This document shows positions 7,273 to 15,742 of a stretch of DNA of 45,238 nucleotides, piece by piece. The notes beneath the pieces were generated by a model, which did not search any database, was not told the DNA's origin, and worked only from the letters and a program-made list of their open reading frames with translations. The DNA comes from a virus. Numbering within the stretch: the first letter of the stretch is position 1; the number at the start of each line of letters is the position of its first letter. The stretch covers positions 1 to 45,238 of IMG/VR virus record IMGVR_UViG_3300013010_002606. One strand, given 5' to 3'. Both the position numbers and the translations under genes were made by a program.

Positions 7273-8679
7273 TTAATATTTCATATCTTCATCAATTGGT
7301 CTCACATCATTTGATATCAAAACAGTATTTACTAATGTTCTTACACCAAATCCAACCGCACCGCCTGGAACAATATCATTGCCACTTTCATTCCATGCCA
7401 TGCCAGCAATATCCAAGTGTGCCCAATTACGATCTTTATCTACAAAACGATATAAGAATTCGGCAGCAGTAGTTGATCCACCACCTTTGCCACCAATATT
7501 TTTCATATCTGCAATCTTTGAATCAATCATTTTGTTCCAGTTTTTGCCCATTGGCATACGCCAATATGATTCGCCTGCTAACTCACCACCTTCAATAATA
7601 TCATTTCCAAACTCAGTAGAATTTGTAAATAGTCCAGCCATTTCATGCCCCAATGATACGATAATAGCACCAGTTAGAGTTGCAAGATCAATAATACGAT
7701 CTGGATCATATTCTGTTTGTACATAAGTCAATATATCGGCCAATACCAATCTACCTTCGGCATCTGTATTTAAGTTTTCAACTGTTTGTCCACTTAGTGA
7801 TGTAACAATATCGCCCGGCTTGATCGCATTACCATCTGGCATGTTCTCTACTAGTCCAACAATTCCGACTACATTGGCTTGAATATTTTGTGCGGCGATG
7901 GCATGCATTGCTCCTACAACCGCAGCACTACCGCCCATATCAAATTTCATATCACCCATGCCAGCACTTGGTTTGATAGAAATTCCACCAGTATCAAAGG
8001 TTACACCTTTGCCCACCAATGCAATCGGTCGTTCATCATCTCCGCCATTCCATTCCATTACAACAACATATGAATCTCTACGTGATCCTTGTCCCACACT
8101 TAGTAGCAAATCAAATCCCATTGCTTTCAATTGTGCCTCGTGATATACTTTTACTGTTACCCCCAATGGCATAAGTTTAGCACTAATAATATTTGCATAT
8201 GTTTCGGGATATAAAACATTGCCTGGTTCTGAAACAAGGTCACGTGCAAATGAAACACTTTTATGTATTGATACTTCTGGTACTGCATCGATGTGAACTG
8301 TTAGAGTTTCTGTATCTTTTTTAGATTTATATTTGTCAAACGTATATAATGCCAGATGTGCACCTTCATATATTGATTCATTAAAATCATTGTTAATTTC
8401 AAAGTACAAATTATCAACACGACTTTTCCATTGTTTTACTAACTTACCACCAAAGTTACGCCAATCATTTCCAGTTACTGTATCTGTTTTTACAACAATA
8501 ATCGCATCTACATTAATCTTAGATGGAAAAGATATCACCACTTCTCCAGTATCTTTTGTTGCTAGTGATTTTAGTCCACACACACTAGATACTACTCCAC
8601 TTGATTTTTTATCAAGTGCTTTATATTCCTTGGAATCATACAATACTACAATTGCAGAGTTGGGTTCATAAGAACTCAT
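7273..8679 (-). CDS. pepA: Leucyl aminopeptidase (M17 family)
   Basis: 468 residues, the usual length of cytosolic M17 aminopeptidases. All active-site blocks are present: GKGVTFDTGGISIKPSAGM (Lys224, Asp229, Lys236), the metal-binding region DMKFDMGG, and the signature NTDAEGR (304-310) with its Asp, Glu and Arg. Family members are hexameric metallo-enzymes that remove N-terminal residues from peptides, mainly finishing proteasome or Clp products. The ATG overlaps the stop of the HIT gene by one base. Located with ClpS, ClpX and Hsp20, it would recycle peptides to amino acids during infection; that link is inferred. Confidence 0.95.
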   Translation of the reverse strand: MSSYEPNSAIVVLYDSKEYKALDKKSSGVVSSVCGLKSLATKDTGEVVISFPSKINVDAIIVVKTDTVTGNDWRNFGGKLVKQWKSRVDNLYFEINNDFNESIYEGAHLALYTFDKYKSKKDTETLTVHIDAVPEVSIHKSVSFARDLVSEPGNVLYPETYANIISAKLMPLGVTVKVYHEAQLKAMGFDLLLSVGQGSRRDSYVVVMEWNGGDDERPIALVGKGVTFDTGGISIKPSAGMGDMKFDMGGSAAVVGAMHAIAAQNIQANVVGIVGLVENMPDGNAIKPGDIVTSLSGQTVENLNTDAEGRLVLADILTYVQTEYDPDRIIDLATLTGAIIVSLGHEMAGLFTNSTEFGNDIIEGGELAGESYWRMPMGKNWNKMIDSKIADMKNIGGKGGGSTTAAEFLYRFVDKDRNWAHLDIAGMAWNESGNDIVPGGAVGFGVRTLVNTVLISNDVRPIDEDMKY

Positions 8680-9119
8680 TATTTAAATCCTTTTTCTTTC
8701 ATTAATTGATTATGTTTTTCTATGTATTCATCTTTAAACTTTGGATGATTTGCATAATAATTTGCACCTTTACCACCAGTATGTGCAAGTCTCACACTAC
8801 CTGGAAAACCATCGACATCATCTTTGTGTCTAGGGATAAAATGAATATGAGGCCACATAACTGTTTGTCCTGCGGCTTCGCCCATATTCATACCAAAATG
8901 ATAAGCATCAATCTTGCCTTCATTTCTAAGAGCATCACCATATTCAATGGTTGCTTCTAATGCAAGTGTGATAAATTTTATATTATTTTGTCGAGGGACA
9001 AAAAGTAAGTGTCCATCACACACCGGCCATTTATCTTCATAAACTGCATAATAATATTCATTGCGAAGCCGAAGATGTTCTGATTGCTCAAAGGGGGTGT
9101 CTTCAAATTTTTCAATCAT
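8679..9119 (-). CDS. HIT-family nucleotide hydrolase/transferase-like protein
   Basis: 146 residues from the ATG at 9119, which overlaps the end of the nucleosidase gene by 8 bases; a longer frame up to 9182 is only a shadow of that gene. The fold signature DGHLLFVPR followed by GEAAGQTVMWPHIHFIPR is that of Hint/Fhit-like proteins. The first His of the HxHxH triad is Trp89 here, while the nucleophilic middle His (His91) and last His (His93) remain. Members hydrolyse dinucleoside polyphosphates or nucleotidyl-amino acids. The substrate is unknown. Confidence 0.88.
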   Translation of the reverse strand: MIEKFEDTPFEQSEHLRLRNEYYYAVYEDKWPVCDGHLLFVPRQNNIKFITLALEATIEYGDALRNEGKIDAYHFGMNMGEAAGQTVMWPHIHFIPRHKDDVDGFPGSVRLAHTGGKGANYYANHPKFKDEYIEKHNQLMKEKGFK

Positions 9120-9828
9120 GCCAGATATCCAAAACTGGCAATAAATGTGAAACAACCATCGCCGATTTTTTTGAACTATCATCTACGAATGTATCGAAAT
9201 CTGTATGCGAATCTTCTCCTGCGAGATCACTTAGTACTCTGACAACAATGAATGGCACATTACATTGGCAACATACTTGTGCCAAAGCAGCACCTTCCAT
9301 TTCGATAGCATCAGCATTAAATTGATTGTAAAACATTTCTCTAGTCTGCGAACAACTAAGATACGTATCGCCAGTTAGTATTGTTCCAAATTTTACATTT
9401 CTTCCCAAATGTGATTGTAAATATTTTCGCATTTCACTACTCATTTCAAATGAAATTGGATTAGTTGAATCTTCCAATGCTGGAAAACTTCCAGGTAAAC
9501 TAGAGTATACTTCTCCGTTTACTATGGCGCCATAATCATGTTGAATAAGTTTGTCTGCAATTATTACATCGCCGATGTTATAGTTTGGATTTAGTCCACC
9601 CGCAACACCACTAAACACGATACTATTACATTCAAAATGAGAAATTAATATGGTAGTTACAACTGCAGTGTTTACTTTTCCAATACCAGACTCAACTGCA
9701 ATGATATCAATATCATTAATCTTACCAATTTGAAATTTCTTTTTCATAACTGTTTTAGTTACTGGTTCATTATCCCATTCAATTTTTGAATATTCTTCTG
9801 GAATAGCGGAAATCATTCCGACTGTCAT
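9112..9828 (-). CDS. mtnN: 5'-methylthioadenosine/S-adenosylhomocysteine nucleosidase
   Basis: 238 residues, typical length. The family start GMISAIPEE (general acid Glu), the FSGVAGGL block, the MEG motif at 177-179 that binds the ribose, and RVLSDLAGEDS with catalytic Asp201 are all present. The enzyme splits adenine from MTA, SAH or 5'-deoxyadenosine, relieving product inhibition of SAM-using enzymes. In a phage it could support DNA or RNA methylation or interfere with quorum-related methyl metabolism. It is translationally coupled to the HIT gene. The corrinoid protein at 20908-21597 may belong to the same methionine cycle. Confidence 0.94.
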   Translation of the reverse strand: MTVGMISAIPEEYSKIEWDNEPVTKTVMKKKFQIGKINDIDIIAVESGIGKVNTAVVTTILISHFECNSIVFSGVAGGLNPNYNIGDVIIADKLIQHDYGAIVNGEVYSSLPGSFPALEDSTNPISFEMSSEMRKYLQSHLGRNVKFGTILTGDTYLSCSQTREMFYNQFNADAIEMEGAALAQVCCQCNVPFIVVRVLSDLAGEDSHTDFDTFVDDSSKKSAMVVSHLLPVLDIWHD

Positions 9829-9831
9829 TAA

Positions 9832-10566
9832 TTAATCCTCTTCAATATTATATTCTAGTCTATAACTTATTGCTAGGTGGCCCTGCATACTATTATTTAT
9901 ATTTTCATTATATACTACGACATCAGAAATGTCAACGTCTATATTACTTACTAACTTATCTAAATTTGATGGGATGTGGTCTGGTACATACCAAGTATCA
10001 TATTCATCTAAATGTGATTTGAAGCCATACTTATCTAACAGATGTTTGGTAGTTTCATCTTGCGGTGATCCAGGAATAGTATGAAAATCACCAGCAATAA
10101 TAGTAGGTCTATCTTTATAAAGATTTAATAAAAACTCAATATCTGATCTTCTATCTAAATCGTTTATAAGTATTGAATTATTATCATTATTATCTTGCGG
10201 ATAACAGGGCAAAAATGTAATGATATTTACATTGTCGAGTTGTGCCCGTAATGCTGTGCAGCCTTGAGATTTATTATTTTTACCAATTTCTATCACCTTT
10301 TCATAGGACGGCAAAATAACACTTTTCATCTTTGAAAATGGATGACCAATATGATTTTTTCCCATTGCAACACATAAATTGCCTACCCCAGGAGTAGATT
10401 CTAGTAAGAATAGTCTGCAATCTAATACATTTTCTATTTCTTTTTTTGCTTCCATTGGCACACGCTGTAATAGGAATACATCTGCATCTTTTGCTGCCCT
10501 GCGTAAATAGTCTATTCCGCGCTGCATTGCATCCATATTATATTGTAATAATTTAATACTGGGCAT
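9832..10566 (-). CDS. Endonuclease/exonuclease/phosphatase-fold protein with degenerate active site
   Basis: 244 residues. The N-terminal strand LLQYNMD and the central IIAGDFHTIPGS (159-167) place it in the EEP (DNase I/ExoIII) fold. Three usual catalytic positions differ: the metal-binding Glu of the QE motif is Arg35, the Asn of GDFN is His162, and the final SDH is replaced by GH (229-230). It may be inactive, or use other residues, or be a binding protein. The gene sits between ClpS and the nucleosidase with 4-base gaps, so it is in the same transcript. Confidence 0.7.
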   Translation of the reverse strand: MPSIKLLQYNMDAMQRGIDYLRRAAKDADVFLLQRVPMEAKKEIENVLDCRLFLLESTPGVGNLCVAMGKNHIGHPFSKMKSVILPSYEKVIEIGKNNKSQGCTALRAQLDNVNIITFLPCYPQDNNDNNSILINDLDRRSDIEFLLNLYKDRPTIIAGDFHTIPGSPQDETTKHLLDKYGFKSHLDEYDTWYVPDHIPSNLDKLVSNIDVDISDVVVYNENINNSMQGHLAISYRLEYNIEED

Positions 10567-10570
10567 TAAA

Positions 10571-10885
10571 TTATTCAGCAGGTTCTATACTAGTTGCAAG
10601 AGTAAAGCCATTGTTTCTGGCCGCGCGAGTGGTTTCCTCAACTTTTTGTTCTGCTATTTCCATATAGTACATACCAACAATAGCGTTTCCTTCTTGATGA
10701 ATTTTGGCTGCTAAATCGGTTGATGTTTCAGATGTATGATTAAATAGTTTTATTAATACTTCAATCACAAAATCAAATGGTGTGGTATCATCATTGTGCA
10801 TTAATACATAAAATCTTTTAGGGGCATTCAATTCTAAATCTATTTCATTAAGACTTGATGTTAATGTTTGTTCATCTGCTATCAT
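10571..10885 (-). CDS. clpS: ClpS N-degron adaptor
   Basis: 104 residues, standard ClpS length. The core runs from FYVLMHNDDTTPFDFV through LAAKIHQEGNAIVGMYYMEIAEQKV to ARNNGFTLATSIEPAE. The pocket residues that hold an N-terminal amino group are kept (Asn31, Asp32, Asp33, His63). The hydrophobic gatekeepers differ: the residue matching E. coli Met40 is Phe37 and the one matching Met62 is Ala59, so specificity may be altered, as in ClpS2-type proteins. Known ClpS proteins hand substrates to ClpA; no clpA is in the window. A hairpin and late-type box lie upstream. Confidence 0.94.
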   Translation of the reverse strand: MIADEQTLTSSLNEIDLELNAPKRFYVLMHNDDTTPFDFVIEVLIKLFNHTSETSTDLAAKIHQEGNAIVGMYYMEIAEQKVEETTRAARNNGFTLATSIEPAE

Positions 10886-10913
10886 AATTTATTATCCATG
10901 TTTTCGTGCTGAA

Positions 10914-10921
10914 TATTTATT
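10914..10921 (-). promoter_or_regulatory. Late-type promoter box upstream of clpS
   Basis: Minus-strand AATAAATA (one mismatch to TATAAATA) between the terminator after hsp20 and the clpS ATG at 10885. Confidence 0.45.
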
Positions 10922-10952
10922 AAAAAGAGAGAAATATTTCTATTTCTCTCTT
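10921..10952 (-). terminator. Rho-independent terminator after hsp20
   Basis: A perfect 12-base-pair stem (10925-10936 with 10941-10952) with a four-base loop, followed on the minus strand by TTTTTA. It lies about 20 bases after the hsp20 stop. Confidence 0.8.
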
Positions 10953-10970
10953 AATATTATATCACAATTG

Positions 10971-11387
10971 TTAACGAATTGCAATAGTTTTTGGTTGTTT
11001 TTCCTCTGGAACTTTACGTTCCAGTGATACAAATAATAGTCCATCTTCCATAGTTGCATCAATTACTTCAACATAATCTGCTAGTTTCCATTCACGTGAA
11101 AAAGCACGGTTTGCGATACCACGGTGAAGAAACTCACGGCCTTCTTGTTCAATATCTGGTTTTGATCCAGTGATTGTAAGTAGTCCTTCTTTAATCGTAA
11201 TTTCAATATCATCACGACTAAATCCTGCAAGTGCTAATGTAATTTGATATTTGTTTTCATCGATAGTTTCTACATTATATGGAGGATATCCTGTATTATC
11301 CAAACGATTGAAATCATTTAGTAGTCTATCAAAGCCCAATACTGAGCGATGAAAATCAGGTAAGTTTAGTGTTGTTACTCTTGTCAT
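10971..11387 (-). CDS. Small heat-shock protein (Hsp20/alpha-crystallin)
   Basis: 138 residues. The alpha-crystallin domain occupies about 36-130: PPYNVETIDENKYQITLALAGF, then IEITIKEGLLTITG, a FLHRGIANRAFSREWKL segment typical of IbpA-type proteins, and DGLLFVSLERKVP. The C-terminus ends PKTIAIR, matching the IxI tail that controls oligomer assembly. These chaperones hold unfolding proteins for refolding or disposal, and many T4-like marine phages carry one. The AAAGGAGAAAA site is strong. The 66-base leader holds a small inverted repeat (GAATC/GATTC) but no clear thermometer hairpin over the ribosome binding site. Confidence 0.94.
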   Translation of the reverse strand: MTRVTTLNLPDFHRSVLGFDRLLNDFNRLDNTGYPPYNVETIDENKYQITLALAGFSRDDIEITIKEGLLTITGSKPDIEQEGREFLHRGIANRAFSREWKLADYVEVIDATMEDGLLFVSLERKVPEEKQPKTIAIR

Positions 11388-11453
11388 TTTTTTTCTCCTT
11401 TAATAAGCAAGAATGTAGAATCCCAATAGGCGATTCCAGTTAAATAAGTGTTA

Positions 11454-11984
11454 CTATTCTTTAGCAACACCTGCAAGTTTTTGTAGACGACCGATGAAAC
11501 CTACGTCATCACGTTCACCTTCAAAAACAAATGTGTTTGACTTTTTGTTGTTTCGCAACTTGGTATACATTTCGCCTGCTTTGCCAGGACTTAATGTACC
11601 TACGTCAAACATCTCGCCACCAGATTTGTCATAGACTTTAGCGCCCTCTTTATCTTTAATAAGAACACCGTCTTGATTATAACTTGCACCAAGTTCAATC
11701 ATCTGTTGACGAAACTTTTCATCTGCTCCCTCTGGAGCAATAACGAAAAGTGAATCTTCTGCCACATGCACTTCTTCTGGAGTGCCTTGATTTTCAATCC
11801 AATAGCCATCCACAAAAAAGAAGCCATAGCCTAACTTGCGAATAGTTGCCGCAAGTTGCCGGTTACGTCTTACATTTTCTTCACGATCATACTCGCCGCG
11901 AAACGCTGTCAATAGAGCAATAGGTCTATCTGATTTTGCGTGTTGCCAAATGCGTGATAACGATGCTTCTTGTACTTGTGTCAT
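11454..11984 (-). CDS. Conserved phage protein, DUF3293-like
   Basis: 176 residues, soluble. It resembles DUF3293-type proteins of phages and bacteria: a start region with ALLTAFRGEYDREENVRRN, then LAATIRKLGYGFFFVDGYW and SLFVIAPEGADEKFRQQMIELG, a layout seen in that family. The function of the family is unknown. A TTGACA-N17-TATATT promoter lies just upstream and the ATG follows GGAGAAAAA, so it starts a new transcription unit behind the bS21 gene group. Confidence 0.75.
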   Translation of the reverse strand: MTQVQEASLSRIWQHAKSDRPIALLTAFRGEYDREENVRRNRQLAATIRKLGYGFFFVDGYWIENQGTPEEVHVAEDSLFVIAPEGADEKFRQQMIELGASYNQDGVLIKDKEGAKVYDKSGGEMFDVGTLSPGKAGEMYTKLRNNKKSNTFVFEGERDDVGFIGRLQKLAGVAKE

Positions 11985-12001
11985 TTTTTCTCCTAATAAT
12001 T

Positions 12002-12030
12002 AATATAATGTATTTATTACATTATGTCAA
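12002..12030 (-). promoter_or_regulatory. Sigma70-like promoter for the DUF3293-like gene
   Basis: Minus-strand TTGACA (12025-12030), 17-base spacer, TATATT (12002-12007). The spacer also contains AATAAATA (12011-12018), a late-type box, so the two signals overlap. Confidence 0.65.
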
Positions 12031-12032
12031 TA

Positions 12033-12269
12033 CTATACACCAATTTTTTCTGAAAAAAGTACAATATTTTTTGCTGGACCTATATTACACGGCAGATCAC
12101 CATATTCATCAATATAATGTTGAATGACCGCCTTATACCATAGTTGGCTATTATGATGCGCCTGTTTATTAAATCGCCAAATACCATTACTAGACCCATC
12201 CATAGTAAGCAGTGCCCTGGATGATTCTTTTTGTAATGTTCTTAAATCTAATGTATCTAAATCTATCAT
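12033..12269 (-). CDS. Hypothetical protein, coupled to the bS21 gene
   Basis: 78 residues, soluble, with Trp and His residues in the centre (GIWRFNKQAHHNSQLWYKAV). Its ATG overlaps the TGA of the bS21 gene as ATGA, so it is translationally coupled and ends the clpX-infC-rpsU operon. No family was recognised. Its place behind a ribosomal protein gene gives a hint of a translation-linked role but nothing more. Confidence 0.7.
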   Translation of the reverse strand: MIDLDTLDLRTLQKESSRALLTMDGSSNGIWRFNKQAHHNSQLWYKAVIQHYIDEYGDLPCNIGPAKNIVLFSEKIGV

Positions 12270-12520
12270 GTATTATCTTGTTGGCGTTTCATTTTTTGCC
12301 AACGTTTACGTCCAGCATCCCTAGCCTTACGTTTGATTTCGCTTGGCTTTACAAATTCTTTTCGTGTTCTAATTTCTTGTACTAGTCCTTCTTCAGTGCA
12401 CTTTTTTTTAAATCTACGAAACGCTTTTTCGAAGTTTCCATTTTTTACTTCAACTGTCATTCCAGACTTTGCATATCTGTCACTGTCGTTTCCTTTTACA
12501 TAGTGATTATTTTTAGTCAT
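12266..12520 (-). CDS. rpsU: Ribosomal protein bS21
   Basis: 84 residues. From residue 21 the sequence follows bS21: MTVEVKNGNFEKAFRRFKKK, then GLVQEIRTRKEFVKPSEIKRK and a very basic tail. The first 20 residues are an extension; an internal ATG at residue 21 is an alternative start at 12460. In bacteria bS21 sits on the 30S platform near the anti-Shine-Dalgarno end of 16S rRNA and aids initiation. Phage copies of bS21 are known, notably in SAR11 phages. The gene overlaps the end of infC by 8 bases, so the two initiation proteins are made together. Confidence 0.93.
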   Translation of the reverse strand: MTKNNHYVKGNDSDRYAKSGMTVEVKNGNFEKAFRRFKKKCTEEGLVQEIRTRKEFVKPSEIKRKARDAGRKRWQKMKRQQDNT

Positions 12521-13037
12521 TTTTTTGTATTAAACCTGTAATTCTATTGCCATTCAATTTTAATGGCTGTTCATATTTCCAGTTGGCCAGACTGCTAGAA
12601 ATCATTTCTATAAAATATGCCAGTACATCTTGTGCCTTGGCATTCTCGCGGCCGCGCATTTGTATTGTTATTTTAACTTTAGAACCATTGTCAATAAACT
12701 TTTGTGCTTGACGCATTTTAATTTGTAAATCGTGTACACCAATGCCAGGTCTAAATTTAACTTCTTTAACTTCAATCGCGTTAGCCCTAGCAGATTTTGC
12801 TTGTTCCTTTTGTCGCTTTTTAAGTTCGTAGTTATATTTATTAATACTTACAACACGGGCTACTGGAGGCGTTGCATTCGGCACAATAAGAACCAAATCA
12901 AGATCTTCATTTCTTGCGAGTTGTTGCGCATCCGAGTTTGACATTATACCAAGTGCCTCGCCATTAGTTCCTATGATGCGTAACTCGTTAGTAGTAATAT
13001 ACTCATTAATTTTTAGTGTGGATTTGTTTTTATCCAT
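12513..13037 (-). CDS. infC: Translation initiation factor IF-3
   Basis: 174 residues, essentially full length against the usual 175-180. The N-terminal domain (INEYITTNELRIIGTNGEALG ... NATPPVARVVS) is joined by the helical KKRQKEQAKSARANAIEVKE linker to a C-terminal domain with KEVKFRPGIGVHDLQIKMRQ and GRENAKAQDVL. IF3 binds the 30S subunit, blocks 50S joining and checks start codon and initiator tRNA. A phage copy could reset start-codon selection on host ribosomes. The ATG abuts the clpX stop (TAAATG) and the gene overlaps rpsU, forming a coupled trio. Confidence 0.94.
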   Translation of the reverse strand: MDKNKSTLKINEYITTNELRIIGTNGEALGIMSNSDAQQLARNEDLDLVLIVPNATPPVARVVSINKYNYELKKRQKEQAKSARANAIEVKEVKFRPGIGVHDLQIKMRQAQKFIDNGSKVKITIQMRGRENAKAQDVLAYFIEMISSSLANWKYEQPLKLNGNRITGLIQKND

Positions 13038-14294
13038 TTATAATTTTTGTTTAACCTTTTCTTGTTCATCGAATACCAATATAGGTTCTTCATTTCCTAA
13101 AATAAATTCATCTGTAATATGTACAGAATGTAGTCCTTGACTTGCCAATTTTGGCAATTTGAATTGTATCTGTAATAGTGATTTTTCAATTACACTTCTC
13201 AATCCACGAGCGCCTGTTTCATCTGTTGTTGCTTTTCTAGCAATCTGTTCTAACGCTGAATCTGAAATAATCAATTCTACGCCATCAAGTCTAAACAATT
13301 TTTTAAATTGTGCAACAATACTATTTTTAGGTTCAGTTAATACTTGTACTAACTGATCTTCAGTAAGAGCATCAAGTCCAACAATAATTGGAAATCTGCC
13401 CATAAATTCTGGGATGACTCCATATTTTATTACATCTTGTGCTTCTACTTGCTCACGAATATTTATCTTTTTAGTTGATTTATCATACACAACCGCACCA
13501 AACCCAATACCTGCATTAGATGTTACTCTACGTTCAATGACCTTATCAATGCCAACAAATGCACCGCCAACTACAAATAGAATTTTACTCGTATCAACTT
13601 CAATCATATCAGTGCCCGGATGCTTACGTCCTCCTCCAGGAGGGACACGAATTACTGAACCTTCTACAATTTTAAGTAAGGCTTGCTGAACACCTTCGCC
13701 ACTTACATCTTTTGTGATAGATACGTTCTCACCCTTCTTGGCTTTCTTATCAATTTCGTCAATATATACAATGCCATGTTCTGCGTTTGATACATCAAAG
13801 TCGGCGGCAATAAGTAATTTCTGTACCACATTTTCCACATCATCGCCAACATATCCACTTTCAGTAAGTGACGTTGCATCAATTTGTGCAAACGGCACAT
13901 CTAAAAATTTCGCAACTGTTTTAGCAAGTAATGTTTTACCAGTGCCAGACGGTCCCATAATCATTACATTAGATTTATCTAATTCAACCCCATCACTATC
14001 ATCTGCATGTATACGTTTGTAATGATTATAAACTGCAACACTCAGTACTTCTTTTGCTTCATCTTGGCCGATGATGTGTGCGTCTAAGAATTCTTTAATA
14101 TCTTCTGGTCCAGGAAGAGAACTCATATCAGATTCACTTGTACTGGCAAACGCTTGTTTTGTGTCGTGAATGATTTCATGGCATAAGTCAACACACTCAT
14201 TGCAAATAAACTGATTTGGTCCAGCAATGAGTGTTTTAACTATGTCTTTTTCTTTGTTACAAAATGAACAAGTATAATCTTTAGTATCAGTCAA
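13038..14294 (-). CDS. clpX: ClpX AAA+ unfoldase
   Basis: 418 residues, full length. The zinc-binding domain has Cys9, Cys12, Cys31 and Cys34. The AAA+ core shows Walker A GPSGTGKT (114-121), pore loop GYVG (147-150), Walker B IVYIDEID, the RKH loop (223-225) and the IGF loop (263-265) that docks ClpP in known ClpX, followed by sensor 2 (GARGLRSV). It should unfold substrates, classically ssrA-tagged proteins ending LAA, and feed them to host ClpP; no clpP is in the window. The start is TTG, with AGGTGAT upstream. It leads the clpX-infC-rpsU operon. Confidence 0.96.
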   Translation of the reverse strand: MTDTKDYTCSFCNKEKDIVKTLIAGPNQFICNECVDLCHEIIHDTKQAFASTSESDMSSLPGPEDIKEFLDAHIIGQDEAKEVLSVAVYNHYKRIHADDSDGVELDKSNVMIMGPSGTGKTLLAKTVAKFLDVPFAQIDATSLTESGYVGDDVENVVQKLLIAADFDVSNAEHGIVYIDEIDKKAKKGENVSITKDVSGEGVQQALLKIVEGSVIRVPPGGGRKHPGTDMIEVDTSKILFVVGGAFVGIDKVIERRVTSNAGIGFGAVVYDKSTKKINIREQVEAQDVIKYGVIPEFMGRFPIIVGLDALTEDQLVQVLTEPKNSIVAQFKKLFRLDGVELIISDSALEQIARKATTDETGARGLRSVIEKSLLQIQFKLPKLASQGLHSVHITDEFILGNEEPILVFDEQEKVKQKL

Positions 14295-14306
14295 ATATCA
14301 CCTATA

Positions 14307-15671
14307 TTATTTTTTGTCTAACCAGCCCTTACGCTGTATCAGACTTGTGTTTCGATTTCGAGTTAATTCTTCTTCAGTTATCTCTTCTAGAATTTCTTCT
14401 ATATCAGTATCGTCTATATTTCGATTAATGTCAAGTTCTTTTTTGTCTTTTTTAGTAAAAATTACATCAAAGATTTCTTCCTCACTATTCGTATGGCGAT
14501 TTTGAAAACTATAGTTTGCTGCAATTAGTAACAATACGGCTAATGGATCAAAAACAAAAATGAATACGATGATTAACCAGCGAACTGCATCATCTATTGT
14601 ATTTCTTTCCGTATTACCATAAACTAGTTCTGCAATATATTTAATTGGTCCAATTTCTGCTTCTAACATACGCACTTCAGTTTCTAATTGAAATTTAGTA
14701 ACTAGTAATTCTGATATGTCACCCTCATATACTTTAATTAATTCTAATAATTCTGTAATTTTTGTAGTATTATCTATTTCAGAAACACGGTCTAATTGTG
14801 TCCGTAGCCGTGTAATAGTTTCTTGTGATTTTTCAACATCACGATCCGCAATAGAACGCAAACGCTTTATTTCAATTCTTGCTTGTTCTATAACTGATGT
14901 ATCAATACTTGTACGAATATCTTCCACAATATTAACTAGTCGTTGTTTTTCTAATTGTTGCAGTGATCGAAATTCATCAACTTTATTTGCAGTACGAGGA
15001 CCATAATTACCATCTGTCTTAACACCAACCAATGCTTGCAATTTTTTAATTTCATCATTTACAACAAATGATTGTAGATTTTCAAGTGTAATATCTATTT
15101 TTTTAATTTGTGTTAAGTATGAGTTGACTTGATCTTCTGAACCAGTTTGTTGGTCTAAGATAATAGCAAGTTGTTCATCTATTGCAGGTTGAACTCTTGC
15201 GTATGCTTGGTCCATACGTTGTTGTTCAGTATCAATCTGCGTTTGAATTTCATCTGTATTATTTGTATTCTGAGTTTCAAGTTTTTCAATCTTAATTTGG
15301 GAACGTGTGATAGTATCTTCATAACGAACTATATCATTATCTATACGTTCTATTCGTGCCTGCGATTGTAAACTCTCACTTGCTTGTTCTAAGTGAGCAC
15401 GTGACAAAAAGCCAAAAATGCCCATCGAAGTGATGAACATTAACACAACTACTGCAAATGTAAGATAAGATTTTATTAGAAACGGTGAACGTTTCCAATT
15501 ACGGTAGACCCAAGATGCGGCAACTAACTTACCTATTTCTAAAGATCCTGCCATGATAGCAACTGGTACTGCTGATGCGGCAAAAATAGCCATGAGTCCT
15601 GCAACCGAAAACCATGCCGCGACTGCCGCGATGGTTAGAGCGACTATGAACACCAAAAGTGGAAAAAACAT
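14307..15671 (-). CDS. Membrane protein with long periplasmic-type coiled coil
   Basis: 454 residues from the ATG at 15671, chosen because AAGGAGAG lies 7 bases upstream; a longer frame to 15707 lacks a site. There are three N-terminal hydrophobic segments (about 1-20, 28-45, 68-90), a coiled coil from about 95 to 360, and a C-terminal membrane segment (DDAVRWLIIVFIFVFDPLAVLLLIAA) followed by an acidic cytoplasmic tail. A PG-binding-like patch (GVKTDGNYGPRTANKVDEF) sits inside the coiled coil. Similar proteins occur in T4-like marine phages; the role, perhaps envelope remodelling or superinfection exclusion, is unknown. Confidence 0.8.
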   Translation of the reverse strand: MFFPLLVFIVALTIAAVAAWFSVAGLMAIFAASAVPVAIMAGSLEIGKLVAASWVYRNWKRSPFLIKSYLTFAVVVLMFITSMGIFGFLSRAHLEQASESLQSQARIERIDNDIVRYEDTITRSQIKIEKLETQNTNNTDEIQTQIDTEQQRMDQAYARVQPAIDEQLAIILDQQTGSEDQVNSYLTQIKKIDITLENLQSFVVNDEIKKLQALVGVKTDGNYGPRTANKVDEFRSLQQLEKQRLVNIVEDIRTSIDTSVIEQARIEIKRLRSIADRDVEKSQETITRLRTQLDRVSEIDNTTKITELLELIKVYEGDISELLVTKFQLETEVRMLEAEIGPIKYIAELVYGNTERNTIDDAVRWLIIVFIFVFDPLAVLLLIAANYSFQNRHTNSEEEIFDVIFTKKDKKELDINRNIDDTDIEEILEEITEEELTRNRNTSLIQRKGWLDKK

Positions 15672-15710
15672 TTTACTCTCCTTAATGATAGTTACAGTCC
15701 TCTTCATCTG

Positions 15711-15718
15711 TATTTATC
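15711..15718 (-). promoter_or_regulatory. Late-type promoter box before the coiled-coil membrane protein
   Basis: Minus-strand GATAAATA 40 bases before the ATG at 15671, with the GATAAATAC form repeated upstream of several virion genes in this window. Confidence 0.6.
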
Positions 15719-15742
15719 ATTTTAGAGAGTAAAATTCACATA

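Noticed and set aside
9120-9182. N-terminal extension of the HIT frame
   Set aside because: It lies in the coding end of the nucleosidase gene and adds residues outside the HIT fold; the ATG at 9119 gives the usual overlap.
15672-15707. Longer start for the coiled-coil membrane protein
   Set aside because: No ribosome binding site, whereas AAGGAGAG sits properly before the ATG at 15671.
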